This document shows, in pieces, positions 41,198-51,385 of a DNA stretch of 64,000 bases. The notes under the pieces are model-generated. The model was not told the origin of the DNA and did not search any database. It was given only the letters and a program-made list of their open reading frames with translations. Made by a program: the position numbers and the translations under genes. The stretch is from Acidovorax soli (lineage in GTDB: Bacteria > Pseudomonadota > Gammaproteobacteria > Burkholderiales > Burkholderiaceae_C). Each line of letters begins with the position of its first letter. Position 1 is the first letter of the stretch. The DNA lies in the NCBI RefSeq assembly GCF_900107605.1, contig NZ_FNQJ01000001.1, forward strand, positions 1 through 64,000, given 5' to 3'.

Positions 41198-42238
41198 ATG
41201 AAAATGTCCGTGATTCGAGTTCTGGTGGCTGGTGTCGCTTCTGCTGGAGCATTCTCCAGTGCCATGGCGCAGCAGGAAGCCACGGGGGCTGGTGCTAGTT
41301 TTCCTGCGCCGCTGTACTCCAAGTGGGCGTCTGACTACCACAAGGCCACTGGCGTGAAGATCAACTACCAGTCGGTGGGTTCGGGTGCTGGCCTGCGCCA
41401 GATCGAAGCCAAGACGGTGGATTTCGGTGCTTCCGACGCGCCCCTCAAGGACGAGGATCTCGCCAAGAAGGGCCTGGTTCAGTTTCCCACCGTGATCGGC
41501 GGCATCGTTCCGGTGGTCAATATCAAGGGTATTGCACCCGGGCAGCTCAAGCTGAACGGTCAGGTGCTGGGGGATATCTATCTGGGCAAGATCACCAAGT
41601 GGAGCGATCCTGCCATCAAGGCGCTGAATCCTTCGCTGCCGCTGCCGGATGATTCCATTGCGCCAGTGCGTCGCGCCGACGGTTCGGGCACCACTTTTGG
41701 CTTTACGAACTACCTGTCCAAAGTCAACGCCGAGTGGAAGAGCAAGGTGGGTGAGGGTACCGCCGTGAACTGGCCCACGGGTGCGGGCGGTAAGGGCAAT
41801 GAAGGTGTGGCTGCATTCGTGGGCCGCCTGCCCAACTCGATCGGCTATGTGGAGTACGCCTATGTCAAGCAGAACAAGCTGACCTACGCACAGCTGCAAA
41901 ACTCGGCTGGCAATTATGTTTCACCCGATGATTCGACCTTCAAGGCGGCTGCCGCGGGTGCTGACTGGGCCAAGAGCTTCTATCAGATCCTGACGAACCA
42001 GCCAGGCAAGGATGCGTGGCCAATCACTTCTGCCACGTTCATTCTGTTCCAGAAGACCCAGGACAAGCCGGTGCAGGCTGGTACGGCTCTGAAGTTCTTC
42101 GAGTGGGCTTACAAGTCGGGTGACAAGACGGCGTCCGAACTGGACTATGTTCCCATGCCAGACAGCGTCAAGAACGTCATCATCAAGTCCTGGGGTGACA
42201 TCAAGGACACCTCTGGCAAGGCTGTGTCGTTCAAGTAA
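41198..42238 (+). CDS. pstS: Phosphate ABC transporter substrate-binding protein
   Basis: PstS (346 residues) binds phosphate in the periplasm for PstCAB. The signal peptide ends near AMAQQ (residue 25). The phosphate-binding loops are visible: [36 protein letters not shown] and [19 protein letters not shown] 41198 follows AAAAGG. It leads the pst-pho operon and is followed by a hairpin. Confidence 0.97.
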   Translation: MKMSVIRVLVAGVASAGAFSSAMAQQEATGAGASFPAPLYSKWASDYHKATGVKINYQSVGSGAGLRQIEAKTVDFGASDAPLKDEDLAKKGLVQFPTVIGGIVPVVNIKGIAPGQLKLNGQVLGDIYLGKITKWSDPAIKALNPSLPLPDDSIAPVRRADGSGTTFGFTNYLSKVNAEWKSKVGEGTAVNWPTGAGGKGNEGVAAFVGRLPNSIGYVEYAYVKQNKLTYAQLQNSAGNYVSPDDSTFKAAAAGADWAKSFYQILTNQPGKDAWPITSATFILFQKTQDKPVQAGTALKFFEWAYKSGDKTASELDYVPMPDSVKNVIIKSWGDIKDTSGKAVSFK

Positions 42239-42245
42239 TCTCCTG

Positions 42246-42264
42246 GGCCGGCATCCTGCCGGCC
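42246..42264 (+). other. Intercistronic hairpin pstS-pstC
   Basis: A perfect 8-bp stem GGCCGGCA (42246-42253) with TGCCGGCC (42257-42264) and 3-nt loop directly follows the pstS stop. The T-run after it is interrupted, so partial termination or 3'-end protection of pstS mRNA is more likely than full termination. Confidence 0.65.
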
Positions 42265-42293
42265 ATTTGATTTAACCTTTCAAGGCTACCAAC

Positions 42294-43319
42294 GTGTCTA
42301 CTACGATGCCGGCTCGCCAGAGTTCGCCCTCAGAGGCTGCCTCTGGCATCAAGCGGAGCACGCCTCCACCCCGCAAACCGCTGATATCAGGCATGTTGGC
42401 AGACCGAATTTTTGGATGGCTCGCGCGTGGCGCGGCCATCCTCACGCTGTTGCTGCTGCTGGGCATCATGGCGTCGCTGGTGGCGGGGGCCTGGCCCTCC
42501 ATTTCCCAATACGGCCTGAGTTTCCTCGCCCGCAGCGTCTGGGATCCCGTGCAAAACGAGTACGGCGGCCTGGTCATGATCTATGGCACGCTGGCCACGT
42601 CGTTCATCGCGTTGCTGATTGCCGTACCTGTGAGCTTTGGTATCGCCTTGTTCCTCACCGAGCTGTCTCCCGCCTGGCTGAAGCGGCCCCTGGGAACGGC
42701 GATCGAGTTGCTGGCCGCCGTGCCGTCGATTGTGTATGGCATGTGGGGGTTGATGGTTTTTGGCCCCATCCTCGCGCGTTTTGTGCAGCAGCCCTTGCAG
42801 TCCTTGTTTGCCGGTATTCCCTATCTGGGTGCGCTGGTCTCGGGTCCCCCGGTAGGCATTGGCATTTTGTCGGCGGGCATCATTTTGGCCATCATGATCA
42901 TTCCCTTCATTGCTTCGGTGATGCGGGATGTTTTTGATGTCACGCCAGCGCTCCTCAAGGAGTCGGCTTATGGCCTGGGTTCGACCACCTGGGAGGTGAT
43001 GTGGAAGGTGGTGCTGCCCTATACCAAGACGGGGGTGCTGGGGGGCATCATGCTGGGGCTGGGGCGTGCGCTGGGGGAAACCATGGCGGTAACGTTCGTC
43101 ATCGGCAACATGAACCAGCTCGATTCCCTGTCGATTTTCGAGGCAGCCAACAGCATCACGTCGGCCCTGGCGAATGAATTTGCAGAGGCTGGCGAAGGCC
43201 TGCACCAGGCATCGCTGATCTATCTGGGGCTGGTGCTCTTCTTTATCACTTTTGTGGTGCTGGCCTTGTCCAAGGTCTTGCTGTCACGCCTTCAAAAGAA
43301 CGAAGGAGTCCGCACATGA
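42294..43319 (+). CDS. pstC: Phosphate ABC transporter permease PstC
   Basis: A 341-residue inner-membrane permease with six membrane segments following a cytoplasmic N-terminal tail of about 45 residues. The binding-protein-dependent transport signature is seen in [19 protein letters not shown], the ATPase-contact loop. The start is GTG 42294 with AAGG upstream; ATG 42306 would shorten it by four residues. It overlaps pstA by four bases (ATGA). Confidence 0.95.
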   Translation: MSTTMPARQSSPSEAASGIKRSTPPPRKPLISGMLADRIFGWLARGAAILTLLLLLGIMASLVAGAWPSISQYGLSFLARSVWDPVQNEYGGLVMIYGTLATSFIALLIAVPVSFGIALFLTELSPAWLKRPLGTAIELLAAVPSIVYGMWGLMVFGPILARFVQQPLQSLFAGIPYLGALVSGPPVGIGILSAGIILAIMIIPFIASVMRDVFDVTPALLKESAYGLGSTTWEVMWKVVLPYTKTGVLGGIMLGLGRALGETMAVTFVIGNMNQLDSLSIFEAANSITSALANEFAEAGEGLHQASLIYLGLVLFFITFVVLALSKVLLSRLQKNEGVRT

Positions 43320-44197
43320 CCACCTCGCAGCCTCTTATCTCGGCGGCCGATGTCGCGAAGGCGCGCCAGGCACGCTACAACGGTCGCAAGCGCGTCAACC
43401 AGATTGCCCTGACCCTGTCGTTGGCCGCCATGGCTTTTGGCTTGTTCTGGCTGGTATGGATCTTGTGGGAAACCGTGCGCCTCGGGGTTGGGGGGTTGAG
43501 CCTGACACTGTTCACCGAAATGACGCCGCCGCCCAATGAGGCGGGGGGCATCGCCAATGCCATCTACGGCTCGGTGGTGATGGTATTGCTGGCCACTTTC
43601 GTGGGAACCCCCATCGGCATCATGGCCGGGGTTTACCTGGCCGAGTACGACGTGCGCGGCTGGCTGGCATCCACGACACGCTTCGTGAACGACATTCTGC
43701 TGTCGGCACCCAGCATCGTGATCGGCCTTTTTGTTTATGCCGTGGTGGTGGCGCGCTTCAAGAGTTTTTCGGCCTACGCCGGGATTATGGCCCTGGCATT
43801 GATCGTTATTCCGGTGGTCATCCGGACCACTGAAAACATGCTGATTCTGGTGCCCGCCAGCCTGCGCGAGGCGGCCTACGCCCTGGGCACACCCAAGTGG
43901 AAGGTGATCACCATGGTCACCCTGCGGGCGGCGCGGGCCGGCGTCATTACGGGGGTATTGCTGGCGGTGGCGCGCATTGCGGGTGAGACGGCGCCCTTGC
44001 TGTTCACGGCGTTGAGCAACCAGTTCTGGACCTCGGACTTGTCCAAACCCATGGCCAGTCTGCCCGTCACCATTTTCAAGTTCGCCATGAGCCCCTATGA
44101 AAACTGGCAGCAACTGGCCTGGGCGGGAGTGTTCCTGATCACACTCGCCGTTCTCGGACTCAATATCCTCGCGCGGGTTCTGACCCGGCAGAAATAA
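43316..44197 (+). CDS. pstA: Phosphate ABC transporter permease PstA
   Basis: The partner permease, 293 residues, with six membrane segments and the coupling motif [15 protein letters not shown]. The N-terminal helix begins near [18 protein letters not shown] 43316 follows AAGGAG and overlaps the pstC stop. Confidence 0.95.
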   Translation: MTTSQPLISAADVAKARQARYNGRKRVNQIALTLSLAAMAFGLFWLVWILWETVRLGVGGLSLTLFTEMTPPPNEAGGIANAIYGSVVMVLLATFVGTPIGIMAGVYLAEYDVRGWLASTTRFVNDILLSAPSIVIGLFVYAVVVARFKSFSAYAGIMALALIVIPVVIRTTENMLILVPASLREAAYALGTPKWKVITMVTLRAARAGVITGVLLAVARIAGETAPLLFTALSNQFWTSDLSKPMASLPVTIFKFAMSPYENWQQLAWAGVFLITLAVLGLNILARVLTRQK

Positions 44198-44212
44198 GCA
44201 AGGAAGACTTTC

Positions 44213-44998
44213 ATGCCCTCCACTCTCCAAAAATCGCAACCGGGCCCGTCGAAGATCACGGTCAGGGACCTGAACTTCTATTACGGCAAGTTCCACGCCC
44301 TCAAGGCCATCAATCTGGATATTCCGGAAAACAAGGTCACGGCCTTTATCGGACCGTCCGGTTGTGGCAAGTCCACGCTGTTGCGCACCTTCAATCGCAT
44401 GTTCGAGCTGTATCCCGAGCAGCGTGCCGAAGGCCAGATCGTGCTGGATGGCGAAAACCTGCTGACCACCAAGCAGGATGTGGCGCTGATCCGGGCCAAG
44501 ATCGGCATGGTGTTCCAGAAGCCAACGCCTTTTCCCATGTCGATCTACGACAACATCGCCTTTGGTGTGAAGCTGTTTGAAAGCCTCAGCGCCACGGACA
44601 TGGATGACCGCGTGGAGTGGGCATTGCGCAAGGCGGCGCTGTGGAATGAGGTCAAGGACAAGCTCAGTCAGAGTGGCTCCAGCCTCTCGGGTGGGCAACA
44701 GCAGCGCCTTTGCATTGCGCGTGGCATTGCCATCAAGCCAGAGGTGCTGTTGCTGGACGAACCGTGCTCGGCCCTCGACCCGATCTCCACCGCCAAGATC
44801 GAGGAGTTGATCGCCGAACTGAAGGAAGACTACACCGTGGTGATCGTCACGCACAACATGCAGCAGGCAGCGCGTTGCAGCGACTACACCGCCTACATGT
44901 ACCTGGGGGATCTGGTGGAGTTCGGTGAGACAGAACAGATGTTCTTCAAGCCCCAGCGCAAGGAAACCGAAGACTATATTACCGGCCGTTTTGGCTGA
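44213..44998 (+). CDS. pstB: Phosphate ABC transporter ATP-binding protein
   Basis: A 261-residue ABC ATPase that energises phosphate import. Walker [10 protein letters not shown] (about residues 48-56), ABC signature LSGGQQQRL, Walker [14 protein letters not shown] and the switch His in VTHNM are intact. It follows pstA by 15 bp and precedes phoU by 12 bp. Confidence 0.98.
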   Translation: MPSTLQKSQPGPSKITVRDLNFYYGKFHALKAINLDIPENKVTAFIGPSGCGKSTLLRTFNRMFELYPEQRAEGQIVLDGENLLTTKQDVALIRAKIGMVFQKPTPFPMSIYDNIAFGVKLFESLSATDMDDRVEWALRKAALWNEVKDKLSQSGSSLSGGQQQRLCIARGIAIKPEVLLLDEPCSALDPISTAKIEELIAELKEDYTVVIVTHNMQQAARCSDYTAYMYLGDLVEFGETEQMFFKPQRKETEDYITGRFG

Positions 44999-45010
44999 GG
45001 AGGCAAATTC

Positions 45011-45715
45011 ATGGCTGACAAGCACCTTTCATCGCAGTTCGACAGCGAACTCAACGGCGTCTCTGCCCGCGTCATGGAATTGGGGGGACTGGTGGAATCG
45101 CAGATTCGCCAGGCCATTTACGCGCTTTCACATTTCAGTCTCGAAGCGGTGGAGCAGGTGGCATTGATAGAGCAGCGCGTGAATGCCATGGAAGTCGAGA
45201 TTGACCACGAACTCGCGTCCATCATTGGCCGGCGCCAGCCCACTGCCCGCGACTTGCGGCTGCTGCTCTCCATTTCCAAGGCCACCGCCAACCTGGAACG
45301 CGTGGGTGACGAGGCCAACAAGATGGCCCGCATGGTGAAGTCGATCATTGAGAGCGGTGCGGCCCGTTCACTGCCATCGAGCGACCTGCGCGTATCGGCC
45401 GACCTGGCCTCGGGCATGCTGCGCAAGGCGCTGGATGCCTTTGCGCGCCTGGACACCAAGGCGGCGCTGGCCATCCTCAAGGAGGACGATCTCATTGACA
45501 AAGAGTTCGATGGCTTTGTCCGCAAGCTCATCACCTACATGGTGGAAGACCCGCGCACCATCTCCGCCAGCCTGGACCTGTTGTTCCTGGCCAAGGCGAT
45601 CGAACGCATTGGCGATCACTCCAAGAATGTGGCCGAACTCGTCATCTACCTTGTCAAGGGCAAGGACGTGCGGCACACGGCACTTGATGAAATTGAAACC
45701 ACTTTGTTGCAGTGA
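45011..45715 (+). CDS. phoU: Phosphate signalling protein PhoU
   Basis: PhoU (234 residues) links PstB transport state to PhoR and limits phosphate uptake. Two three-helix PhoU repeats are visible, each with an acidic metal-binding E-x3-D-like helix (EVEIDHELASIIGRRQP and the IERIGDHSKNVAELVIYL block). ATG 45011 has AGGAGG upstream. It sits between pstB and phoB. Confidence 0.97.
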   Translation: MADKHLSSQFDSELNGVSARVMELGGLVESQIRQAIYALSHFSLEAVEQVALIEQRVNAMEVEIDHELASIIGRRQPTARDLRLLLSISKATANLERVGDEANKMARMVKSIIESGAARSLPSSDLRVSADLASGMLRKALDAFARLDTKAALAILKEDDLIDKEFDGFVRKLITYMVEDPRTISASLDLLFLAKAIERIGDHSKNVAELVIYLVKGKDVRHTALDEIETTLLQ

Positions 45716-45730
45716 GCGATTGGCGTTGAC

Positions 45731-46438
45731 ATGAAAAAGCTTCCTCGCGTATTGATTGTGGAAGATGAGCCGGCGATTGCCGAGCTGATTGCCGTCAATC
45801 TGCGCCACAACGGTTTTCAACCCATCTGGTCGGAAGATGGTGATTCGGCCCAGCGTGAACTCGATGCTGTCCTTCCCGATGTCATCCTGCTCGACTGGAT
45901 GCTGCCCGGTCAAAGCGGCCTCGTGCTGGCGCGTAAGTGGCGTGCAGACAGTCGGACCAAACCCATCCCCATCCTCATGCTGACCGCCCGGGGTGATGAG
46001 CCCGACAAGGTGGCCGGGCTCGATGCGGGGGCGGACGACTACATCACCAAGCCGTTTTCCACGCAGGAGCTGCTGGCGCGCATCCGGGCGGTGCTGCGGC
46101 GCCGCGCGCCCGAGCAGGTGAGCGACAGCGTCACCATTGGCGATCTCGTGCTGGACGCGGGTACCTACCGGGTCACTTTCCATGGGCAGCCGCTGAAGGT
46201 GGGGCCGACCGAGTTCAAGCTGCTGCATTTCTTCATGAAGCACTCGGAGCGCGTGCACAGCCGCTCACAACTGCTGGACAAGGTGTGGGGCGACCATGTG
46301 TTCATTGAAGAGCGAACCGTGGACGTGCATGTGAAGCGGCTGCGGGAGGCCCTGGGTGCGGCGGGCGTCATGGTGGAAACCGTGCGCGGCGCGGGCTACC
46401 GGCTCACCGCCCAGCCGCCCGCGCTGATGCAGGCCTGA
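45731..46438 (+). CDS. phoB: Phosphate regulon response regulator PhoB
   Basis: A 235-residue OmpR-family regulator. The receiver phospho-acceptor Asp is in DVILLDWMLPGQ (about 56), with acidic EDEPA near the N-terminus and TKPFST containing the conserved Lys. The C-terminal winged helix has VGPTEFKLLHFFM and the recognition helix around RTVDVHVKRLREAL. It is expected to bind the 7-4-7 boxes found at 31.5, 34.4 and 41.0-41.1 kb. Confidence 0.97.
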   Translation: MKKLPRVLIVEDEPAIAELIAVNLRHNGFQPIWSEDGDSAQRELDAVLPDVILLDWMLPGQSGLVLARKWRADSRTKPIPILMLTARGDEPDKVAGLDAGADDYITKPFSTQELLARIRAVLRRRAPEQVSDSVTIGDLVLDAGTYRVTFHGQPLKVGPTEFKLLHFFMKHSERVHSRSQLLDKVWGDHVFIEERTVDVHVKRLREALGAAGVMVETVRGAGYRLTAQPPALMQA

Positions 46439-46496
46439 ATGTTGCAGTCCGGGGGCGGAGTGCCTTCGTGACCCCCGAGAAAGTTGTGTAGTCCGC

Positions 46497-47879
46497 ATGC
46501 TCTGGCGTTTTCTTTATTTTCTGGCCTGGCAATTGGCTGGAGGCGCGCTCGGCTGGTGGCAAGGTGGCCCCTGGGGCGCAGTGCTGGGGGCCGGGGTGGC
46601 TGCATGGTTGTGGTTTGTCGGAGATTTGTGGCGGGGGGTGCGGGTGCTGCAGTGGCTGCGCTCGGGTGACCTGTCGGCGGCTCCGTCAACCTTCGGCATG
46701 TGGGGTGAAGCGGCAGATCGCGCGCGGCGTCTGTTGCGCCAGCGCCAGGCGCAGGTCAACGAAAGCGAGGATCGTCTGCAGGAAATTCTGGCGGCACTCC
46801 AGGCCACGCCCAATGGCATTGTCCTGCTCGATGGTGAAGGGCGCATTGAATGGTGCAATCAGCTTGCGGCTGCACAGTTTGGGTTCGATGCCCAGCGGGA
46901 TGTCATGCAGTCTGTCGGCAACCTGGTACGGGATCCTGATTTCAGTGCCTACTATGCGGCCCAGGATTACACCCACGATGTGGTGCTGCAGGGCAGGAAC
47001 AGCACGCTGTCCCGGCCCGTGCGCATTTCGGTGCATCTGCATCCGTATGGCGATGGGCGCAAGCTGATGCTGTCCCGGGATGTCACGGCGCTGGAGCAGG
47101 CCGACGCCATGCGCCGCGATTTTGTGGCCAATGTGTCACATGAAATCCGCACGCCCCTGACCGTGCTGACGGGTTTTGTGGAAACCCTGCAAACCCTGCC
47201 GCTGGATGCCGAGGAGCGTGCACGCTACCTGGCCATGATGGCCCAGCAGGCGGCGCGCATGCAGAGCGTGGTGCACGATTTGCTGACGCTCTCGCGCCTG
47301 GAAGGCAGTCCCCTGCCTGGTATTTCCGAATGGACGTCGGTACAGGTCCTGATGCTGCGGTGCGAGGAAGAGGGCCGGGCCTTGTCGGCACTGTTGACGC
47401 AAAACAACCATCGGCACCATGTGCTGCAGTTTCCTGCGGCGCAGGATTTGCGATCCGCGGGCGAAATTGCCGGTGTGCAGGCCGAGTTGCAAAGTGTGCT
47501 GTCCAACCTCATCAGCAATGCCGTGCGCTACACGCCCGCAGGCGGCACCATCACGGTGCAATGGCGCTACACGACCGATGGCAATGCCATCTTTTCCGTG
47601 AGCGACACCGGGCCCGGCATTGCGCCGGAGCATATTCCGCGCATCACCGAGCGGTTCTACCGCGTCGACCGCAGCCGGTCGAGGGAAACGGGTGGCACGG
47701 GCCTGGGGCTGGCCATCGTCAAGCATGCCGTGCAGCGGCATGGCGCCACGCTTGATATCACCAGTGCACTGGGCAAGGGATCGGTCTTCTCGGTTACTTT
47801 TCCTGCCAACCGGCTTCGCCGCTCCGCGTTGCCGGCCGAATTGCAACCCGCAGCATCAGCACAAACAGCCCTGCCGTGA
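46497..47879 (+). CDS. phoR: Phosphate regulon sensor histidine kinase PhoR
   Basis: A 460-residue kinase with an N-terminal membrane region (two hydrophobic segments within about residues 1-45), a PAS domain (NGIVLLDGEGRIEWCNQLAA), the HisKA phospho-His in FVANVSHEIRTPLTVL, and the HATPase N, G1 and G2 boxes (NLISNAVRYTP, DTGPGIAPEHI, GGTGLGLAIVKH). It has no large periplasmic sensor, consistent with signalling through PstB and PhoU. Its last 86 bp overlap the convergent MATE gene. Confidence 0.96.
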   Translation: MLWRFLYFLAWQLAGGALGWWQGGPWGAVLGAGVAAWLWFVGDLWRGVRVLQWLRSGDLSAAPSTFGMWGEAADRARRLLRQRQAQVNESEDRLQEILAALQATPNGIVLLDGEGRIEWCNQLAAAQFGFDAQRDVMQSVGNLVRDPDFSAYYAAQDYTHDVVLQGRNSTLSRPVRISVHLHPYGDGRKLMLSRDVTALEQADAMRRDFVANVSHEIRTPLTVLTGFVETLQTLPLDAEERARYLAMMAQQAARMQSVVHDLLTLSRLEGSPLPGISEWTSVQVLMLRCEEEGRALSALLTQNNHRHHVLQFPAAQDLRSAGEIAGVQAELQSVLSNLISNAVRYTPAGGTITVQWRYTTDGNAIFSVSDTGPGIAPEHIPRITERFYRVDRSRSRETGGTGLGLAIVKHAVQRHGATLDITSALGKGSVFSVTFPANRLRRSALPAELQPAASAQTALP

Positions 47880-49161
47880 TGGCCAGTGCCAGGGCACTGG
47901 CCGCCCAGAACGGCACGGGAGACGTTATGGGTGCCCAAGGGCCCAGCCCTTGGTACGCCAGCACATAGCCCCCGCCAAGCCCGGCGCCCCACAGCAAGGT
48001 GCAATAAACCACCAAGGGGGCGATCGTGACGCGGTAACTGCGCAGCACAAAGACACACAGGGTCTGCACGGCGTCAGCGGCATGGTAGGTCGCAACCCAA
48101 AGCAGCAATCCACCGGTGGTTGCCACCACGGCGGCACTGCTGGAATACAGGGCAGCGACGGTTTCATTTGCTATGAATAATAGAGCTGATAGCGCAATAC
48201 CCACAGGTACTGCGAGCCTGAAACCTATCAAAACGACGCTGCGTGCCTGCACAGCGTTGCCGGCACCCAGCCAGTAGCTCACCCGGGCGCTGGTGGCAAT
48301 GGCCAGTGAAAGGGGCGCCATGTACAGCACGGCCGCCACGTTGGCAGCGATCTGGTGGGCTGCGGTGGCCACCGTGCCCTGGCGGGCAATGAAAAGGGCC
48401 ATCAGGGTGAACGAGGTCACTTCCACCAGGATGGCAAGCCCCGCAGGCACGCCCAGCCGGGCGAAGCCGAGAAGGGTGGGCCAATGGGGTGGCTCCATGC
48501 GCTGCCAGATGCGCAGCGGCCTGTAGAGATCCTGGCTGCGCAACAGCCAGAAAGCCAGGGCCAGCATGCTTACATTCACCACCAGGGTGGCCCAGGCGCA
48601 GCCCACGGCGCCTTGCGCCGGCAGGCCGGCGCCGCCAAAAGTGAACCAGATGGACAGGGGCACCTTGATGAACAGCGACCCCACCTGCAGCCAGGTCACC
48701 AGTTGCGGTCGTCCAATGGCTTGGTTCAGCGTGCTGTACAGGCGAAAGAGCAGGGCGGGTGGCAGCGCCAGGGCCAGCACTGCAAGGTATTGTTCTACCT
48801 CGGTGCGCAACGCCTGTGGTACCTCGGTCCAGCGCAGCAGCGGACCGGGCGACAACAGGATGAGCATGCCGACGGCTGCCGTCACGGCACACAGATAGAG
48901 CGCCTGGCGCAGCGATTGGCCAATGGCGCCGGGGTTGTGCGCACCCCGCTGCTCGGCCCAGACGGGCATGAGGGCCTGGAAGATGCCCATCAGGGCGACA
49001 TAGACGCTGATGAAGATGGCCGAGCCCACCGACAGTGCCGCCAGAGAGGTTTCGCCGTGGCGCCCGGCCACGATGGTGTCGGTCACGCCGAAGGCCATCA
49101 CGGCCAGCTGCCCCGTGAGCACGGTCAGTGCGTGGCGGGAGATGGTGGAATACTCCGACAT
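47794..49161 (-). CDS. MATE family efflux transporter (NorM-like)
   Basis: A 455-residue, 12-segment multidrug and toxin exporter driven by H+ or Na+. The N-terminal LTGQLAVMAFGVTDTIVAGR and the repeated second half starting LLGFARLGVPAGLAILVEV show the two MATE bundles. It overlaps the convergent phoR 3' end by 86 bp. A loop around residues 315-335 is encoded by a degenerate AGCGCT repeat. Its start overlaps the stop of the upstream gene (ATGA on the minus strand). Confidence 0.88.
   Translation of the reverse strand: MSEYSTISRHALTVLTGQLAVMAFGVTDTIVAGRHGETSLAALSVGSAIFISVYVALMGIFQALMPVWAEQRGAHNPGAIGQSLRQALYLCAVTAAVGMLILLSPGPLLRWTEVPQALRTEVEQYLAVLALALPPALLFRLYSTLNQAIGRPQLVTWLQVGSLFIKVPLSIWFTFGGAGLPAQGAVGCAWATLVVNVSMLALAFWLLRSQDLYRPLRIWQRMEPPHWPTLLGFARLGVPAGLAILVEVTSFTLMALFIARQGTVATAAHQIAANVAAVLYMAPLSLAIATSARVSYWLGAGNAVQARSVVLIGFRLAVPVGIALSALLFIANETVAALYSSSAAVVATTGGLLLWVATYHAADAVQTLCVFVLRSYRVTIAPLVVYCTLLWGAGLGGGYVLAYQGLGPWAPITSPVPFWAASALALAITAGLFVLMLRVAIRPATRSGEAGWQEK
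48165..48225. repeat. AGCGCT palindromic repeat, copy 5 (inside MATE gene)
   Basis: On the minus strand GCGCTATCAGCTCTATTATT followed by CATAG matches the right half of copy 1. It is A+T-rich compared with the surrounding coding sequence. The MATE frame stays open through it. Confidence 0.42.
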
Positions 49162-50882
49162 CAGTCGGGCGATTCCGTTCTCCGGAACAGCAGGATGGAC
49201 TCCTTCTTGTCGGTAGGGCGGCCGATGGTGGCTTGCCTCTTCCAGTGGTCAGGATTCACCAGGTTTGCGGGTGCCGGCCAGGCGTTGTTGTCTGCAATCA
49301 GCCAGGGGCAGTGAATTGCCGGGTTGGTCGGTTGCAGGCGCAGCCGGGCGTGGTATTGCAGTGCGGCCACCTGCGCCCGGCTCAGGCCGACCATCTGCAC
49401 GCATCCGGGGTGTGGGCCCAAGGCAGCCGCCAGTTTGTGCGCCTGCGGTGCATAGCTGCGGGCATAGTCGAGCAGCGGGAGCCACAGGGTGGTCAGCAGC
49501 AGCCAGCCCAGAGCCGCCCCGCTGGCGGGCAATACCAGGCTTTTCCAGATGGCGGCACGGTTGCGTGCTGCGCGCCACCAGACCAGCCGGCACCAGGCCG
49601 CCGAGGCGGCCAGTGCCACCGCCAGTGCCAGCCATGAGAACTCGGGCGTGAATCCGGGGGCTAGTTTGGCCACGTTGGCTGCAGGCTGTGCCGGAACGCC
49701 CGTCTGCATGGCAAACCAGATGACCCAGATGGCCAGGGCCGATATGCTGAAGAACAGCAAGGTGAACCAGTCGATCAGCGACGCCATGCTGCGCCGGAAT
49801 GTGGGCAACGCAAACGCGGCCAGCGTGGCGATGGCCGGCAAACCGACGAGCAACGCCCGGTCTGCCGGCTGTGTGGTGAAGGTGGCACCCACCGAGACCA
49901 GCGAAAACCACAGGGGCAACCACAGGTGTCGATGCAACTGGCGGCTGAACAGCTGTCTGCGCCAGCGCCACAGCGTCCAGGTGGCCATGGGCCAGGCTGG
50001 CCAGCCAAACCAGAGCAGCAGCCGTATCAGGCTTCTGAATTCCTTGCCCTCGGTGGCCGCATCGACCAGGCGCCAGCGCCACAGATCCAGTTGCCATGCC
50101 ACGGCGGCGGCCAGCAGCGTGATGGCCGCCAGCGCCGCGACCCAGTGCAGACGTCGATCGGAGTGATGGGCCGGGTCGGCGGGGCCGGGTGGGGCCAGCG
50201 CAACCAGAGCAATGCAGCCCCCCCCCAGCAAGGCGGCGAACGTGGGCGCGCCGGCCAGCGTGAGTCCCATCATGCCCGCAACCAGAGCCACGGCGGGCAC
50301 CACCGTGCGGTAAGGCAAGGTGGCTACGGCAAAGAAGATCAGTGCCGCACATGCCAGTTGCAGCAGATAGCCGGTGGCTTCGTGCGAAAGCTGTGCCAGG
50401 CCCAGGCAGGCGATCAGGGCCAGCAAGGCGCCATCGGCGATGGCGCGGGCGTAATCCAGGGGTTTGGCCTCGCCGCCAAAGGCAAATGCCACAGGCTGAG
50501 CGCCCGGACTGCGCGCCAGGTAGTAAACGCCATACCAGGTGGCAGCCAGCGTCAGCGCCAGCAGCAACATGAAGGGCAGGCGGGCCGCCATCTCGGGCGC
50601 CATCAGACCATCGGGCGTGATCCGGATGGCCCAGGCTCCCAGCCAGTAGGGCAGCAAACCGTCGGTTTCGGGGGGGACCCCCCCCAGCAGCGGTTTCAGC
50701 CACGGGGTGTGCCCGTTGGCCAGTTCCAGCATGTAGCCAAAGGCCGTCACATCGGCGTTCTTCCACGGGCCTCGGCCGACAAAGCCAGGCACCACATAAG
50801 CCAGGCACAGCAGCAGCAAGGCCCAGCGAGGAAGCTGGCGTGCAGCATTTCGGGTAACGATGGCAGGGGTGGGAGCGTTCAC
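49161..50882 (-). CDS. Membrane glycosyltransferase-like protein (GT-C/ArnT type)
   Basis: A 573-residue integral membrane protein with about 11-12 hydrophobic segments and a soluble C-terminal part. The first loop (GRGPWKNADVTAFGYMLELA, then a PETDGLLPYW stretch) resembles the acidic catalytic loop of polyprenyl-phosphate-dependent GT39/ArnT-like transferases. Substrate unknown. Its stop overlaps the MATE start, so the two form an operon; whether transport and glycosylation are functionally linked is unclear. Confidence 0.65.
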   Translation of the reverse strand: MNAPTPAIVTRNAARQLPRWALLLLCLAYVVPGFVGRGPWKNADVTAFGYMLELANGHTPWLKPLLGGVPPETDGLLPYWLGAWAIRITPDGLMAPEMAARLPFMLLLALTLAATWYGVYYLARSPGAQPVAFAFGGEAKPLDYARAIADGALLALIACLGLAQLSHEATGYLLQLACAALIFFAVATLPYRTVVPAVALVAGMMGLTLAGAPTFAALLGGGCIALVALAPPGPADPAHHSDRRLHWVAALAAITLLAAAVAWQLDLWRWRLVDAATEGKEFRSLIRLLLWFGWPAWPMATWTLWRWRRQLFSRQLHRHLWLPLWFSLVSVGATFTTQPADRALLVGLPAIATLAAFALPTFRRSMASLIDWFTLLFFSISALAIWVIWFAMQTGVPAQPAANVAKLAPGFTPEFSWLALAVALAASAAWCRLVWWRAARNRAAIWKSLVLPASGAALGWLLLTTLWLPLLDYARSYAPQAHKLAAALGPHPGCVQMVGLSRAQVAALQYHARLRLQPTNPAIHCPWLIADNNAWPAPANLVNPDHWKRQATIGRPTDKKESILLFRRTESPD

Positions 50883-50934
50883 GCGTCAGGAGGATGGCAA
50901 TGGCTGGCTGTCGAGAATAAGGGCAAATCCAAAC

Positions 50935-50968
50935 AAAAAGGCAGCGCGGTTGCCCGTGCTGCCTTTTT
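50935..50968. terminator. Bidirectional terminator after rpmE2
   Basis: A 15-bp stem (50935-50949 with 50954-50968, one G-T wobble) has a TTGC loop, five A at one end and five T at the other. It ends rpmE2 transcription on the minus strand, 18 bp after the stop. Confidence 0.85.
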
Positions 50969-50985
50969 GGCGGAAACGCGGTGAA

Positions 50986-51243
50986 TTACTTCGCTGCGGT
51001 CTTGCCGAAACGGTTGCGGAAACGCTCCACACGGCCGCCCATGTTGTCCACGGATTTTTGCGTGCCGGTATAGAAAGGATGCGATTCGCTGGAGGTGTCC
51101 AGCTTGAACAGGGGCAGCTCACGGCCGTCGTCGGTCTTGCCCATTTCCTTGGTGTTCACGCACGAGCGGGTGACAAACTTGAAACCGTTGGACAGGTCCA
51201 CGAACAGAACTTCGCGGTAGTTGGGGTGAATGCCTTCTTTCAT
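50986..51243 (-). CDS. rpmE2: 50S ribosomal protein L31 type B
   Basis: An 85-residue L31 of the zinc-independent B type. The N-terminus MKEGIHPNYREVLFVD is canonical, and the paired Cys of zinc-binding L31 are missing; only SCVNTKE keeps one Cys. ATG 51243 has AAGGA upstream; a TTG two codons earlier is not needed. Type B L31 often replaces the zinc form under zinc limitation, but here no other copy is visible in the window. Confidence 0.95.
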   Translation of the reverse strand: MKEGIHPNYREVLFVDLSNGFKFVTRSCVNTKEMGKTDDGRELPLFKLDTSSESHPFYTGTQKSVDNMGGRVERFRNRFGKTAAK

Positions 51244-51385
51244 GATCAATCCTTGTCAAGTGCGGGAGCCGTGCGGGACCCGAAGCAACCTTTGCCTCGT
51301 GAAACATCCAGCGTACTTTCCGCAGAAAAAGCCTTCCATTATAGCCCGGAGCGGCAGTCGGCGATGTTTGCCGTGGCGCGCGGAA

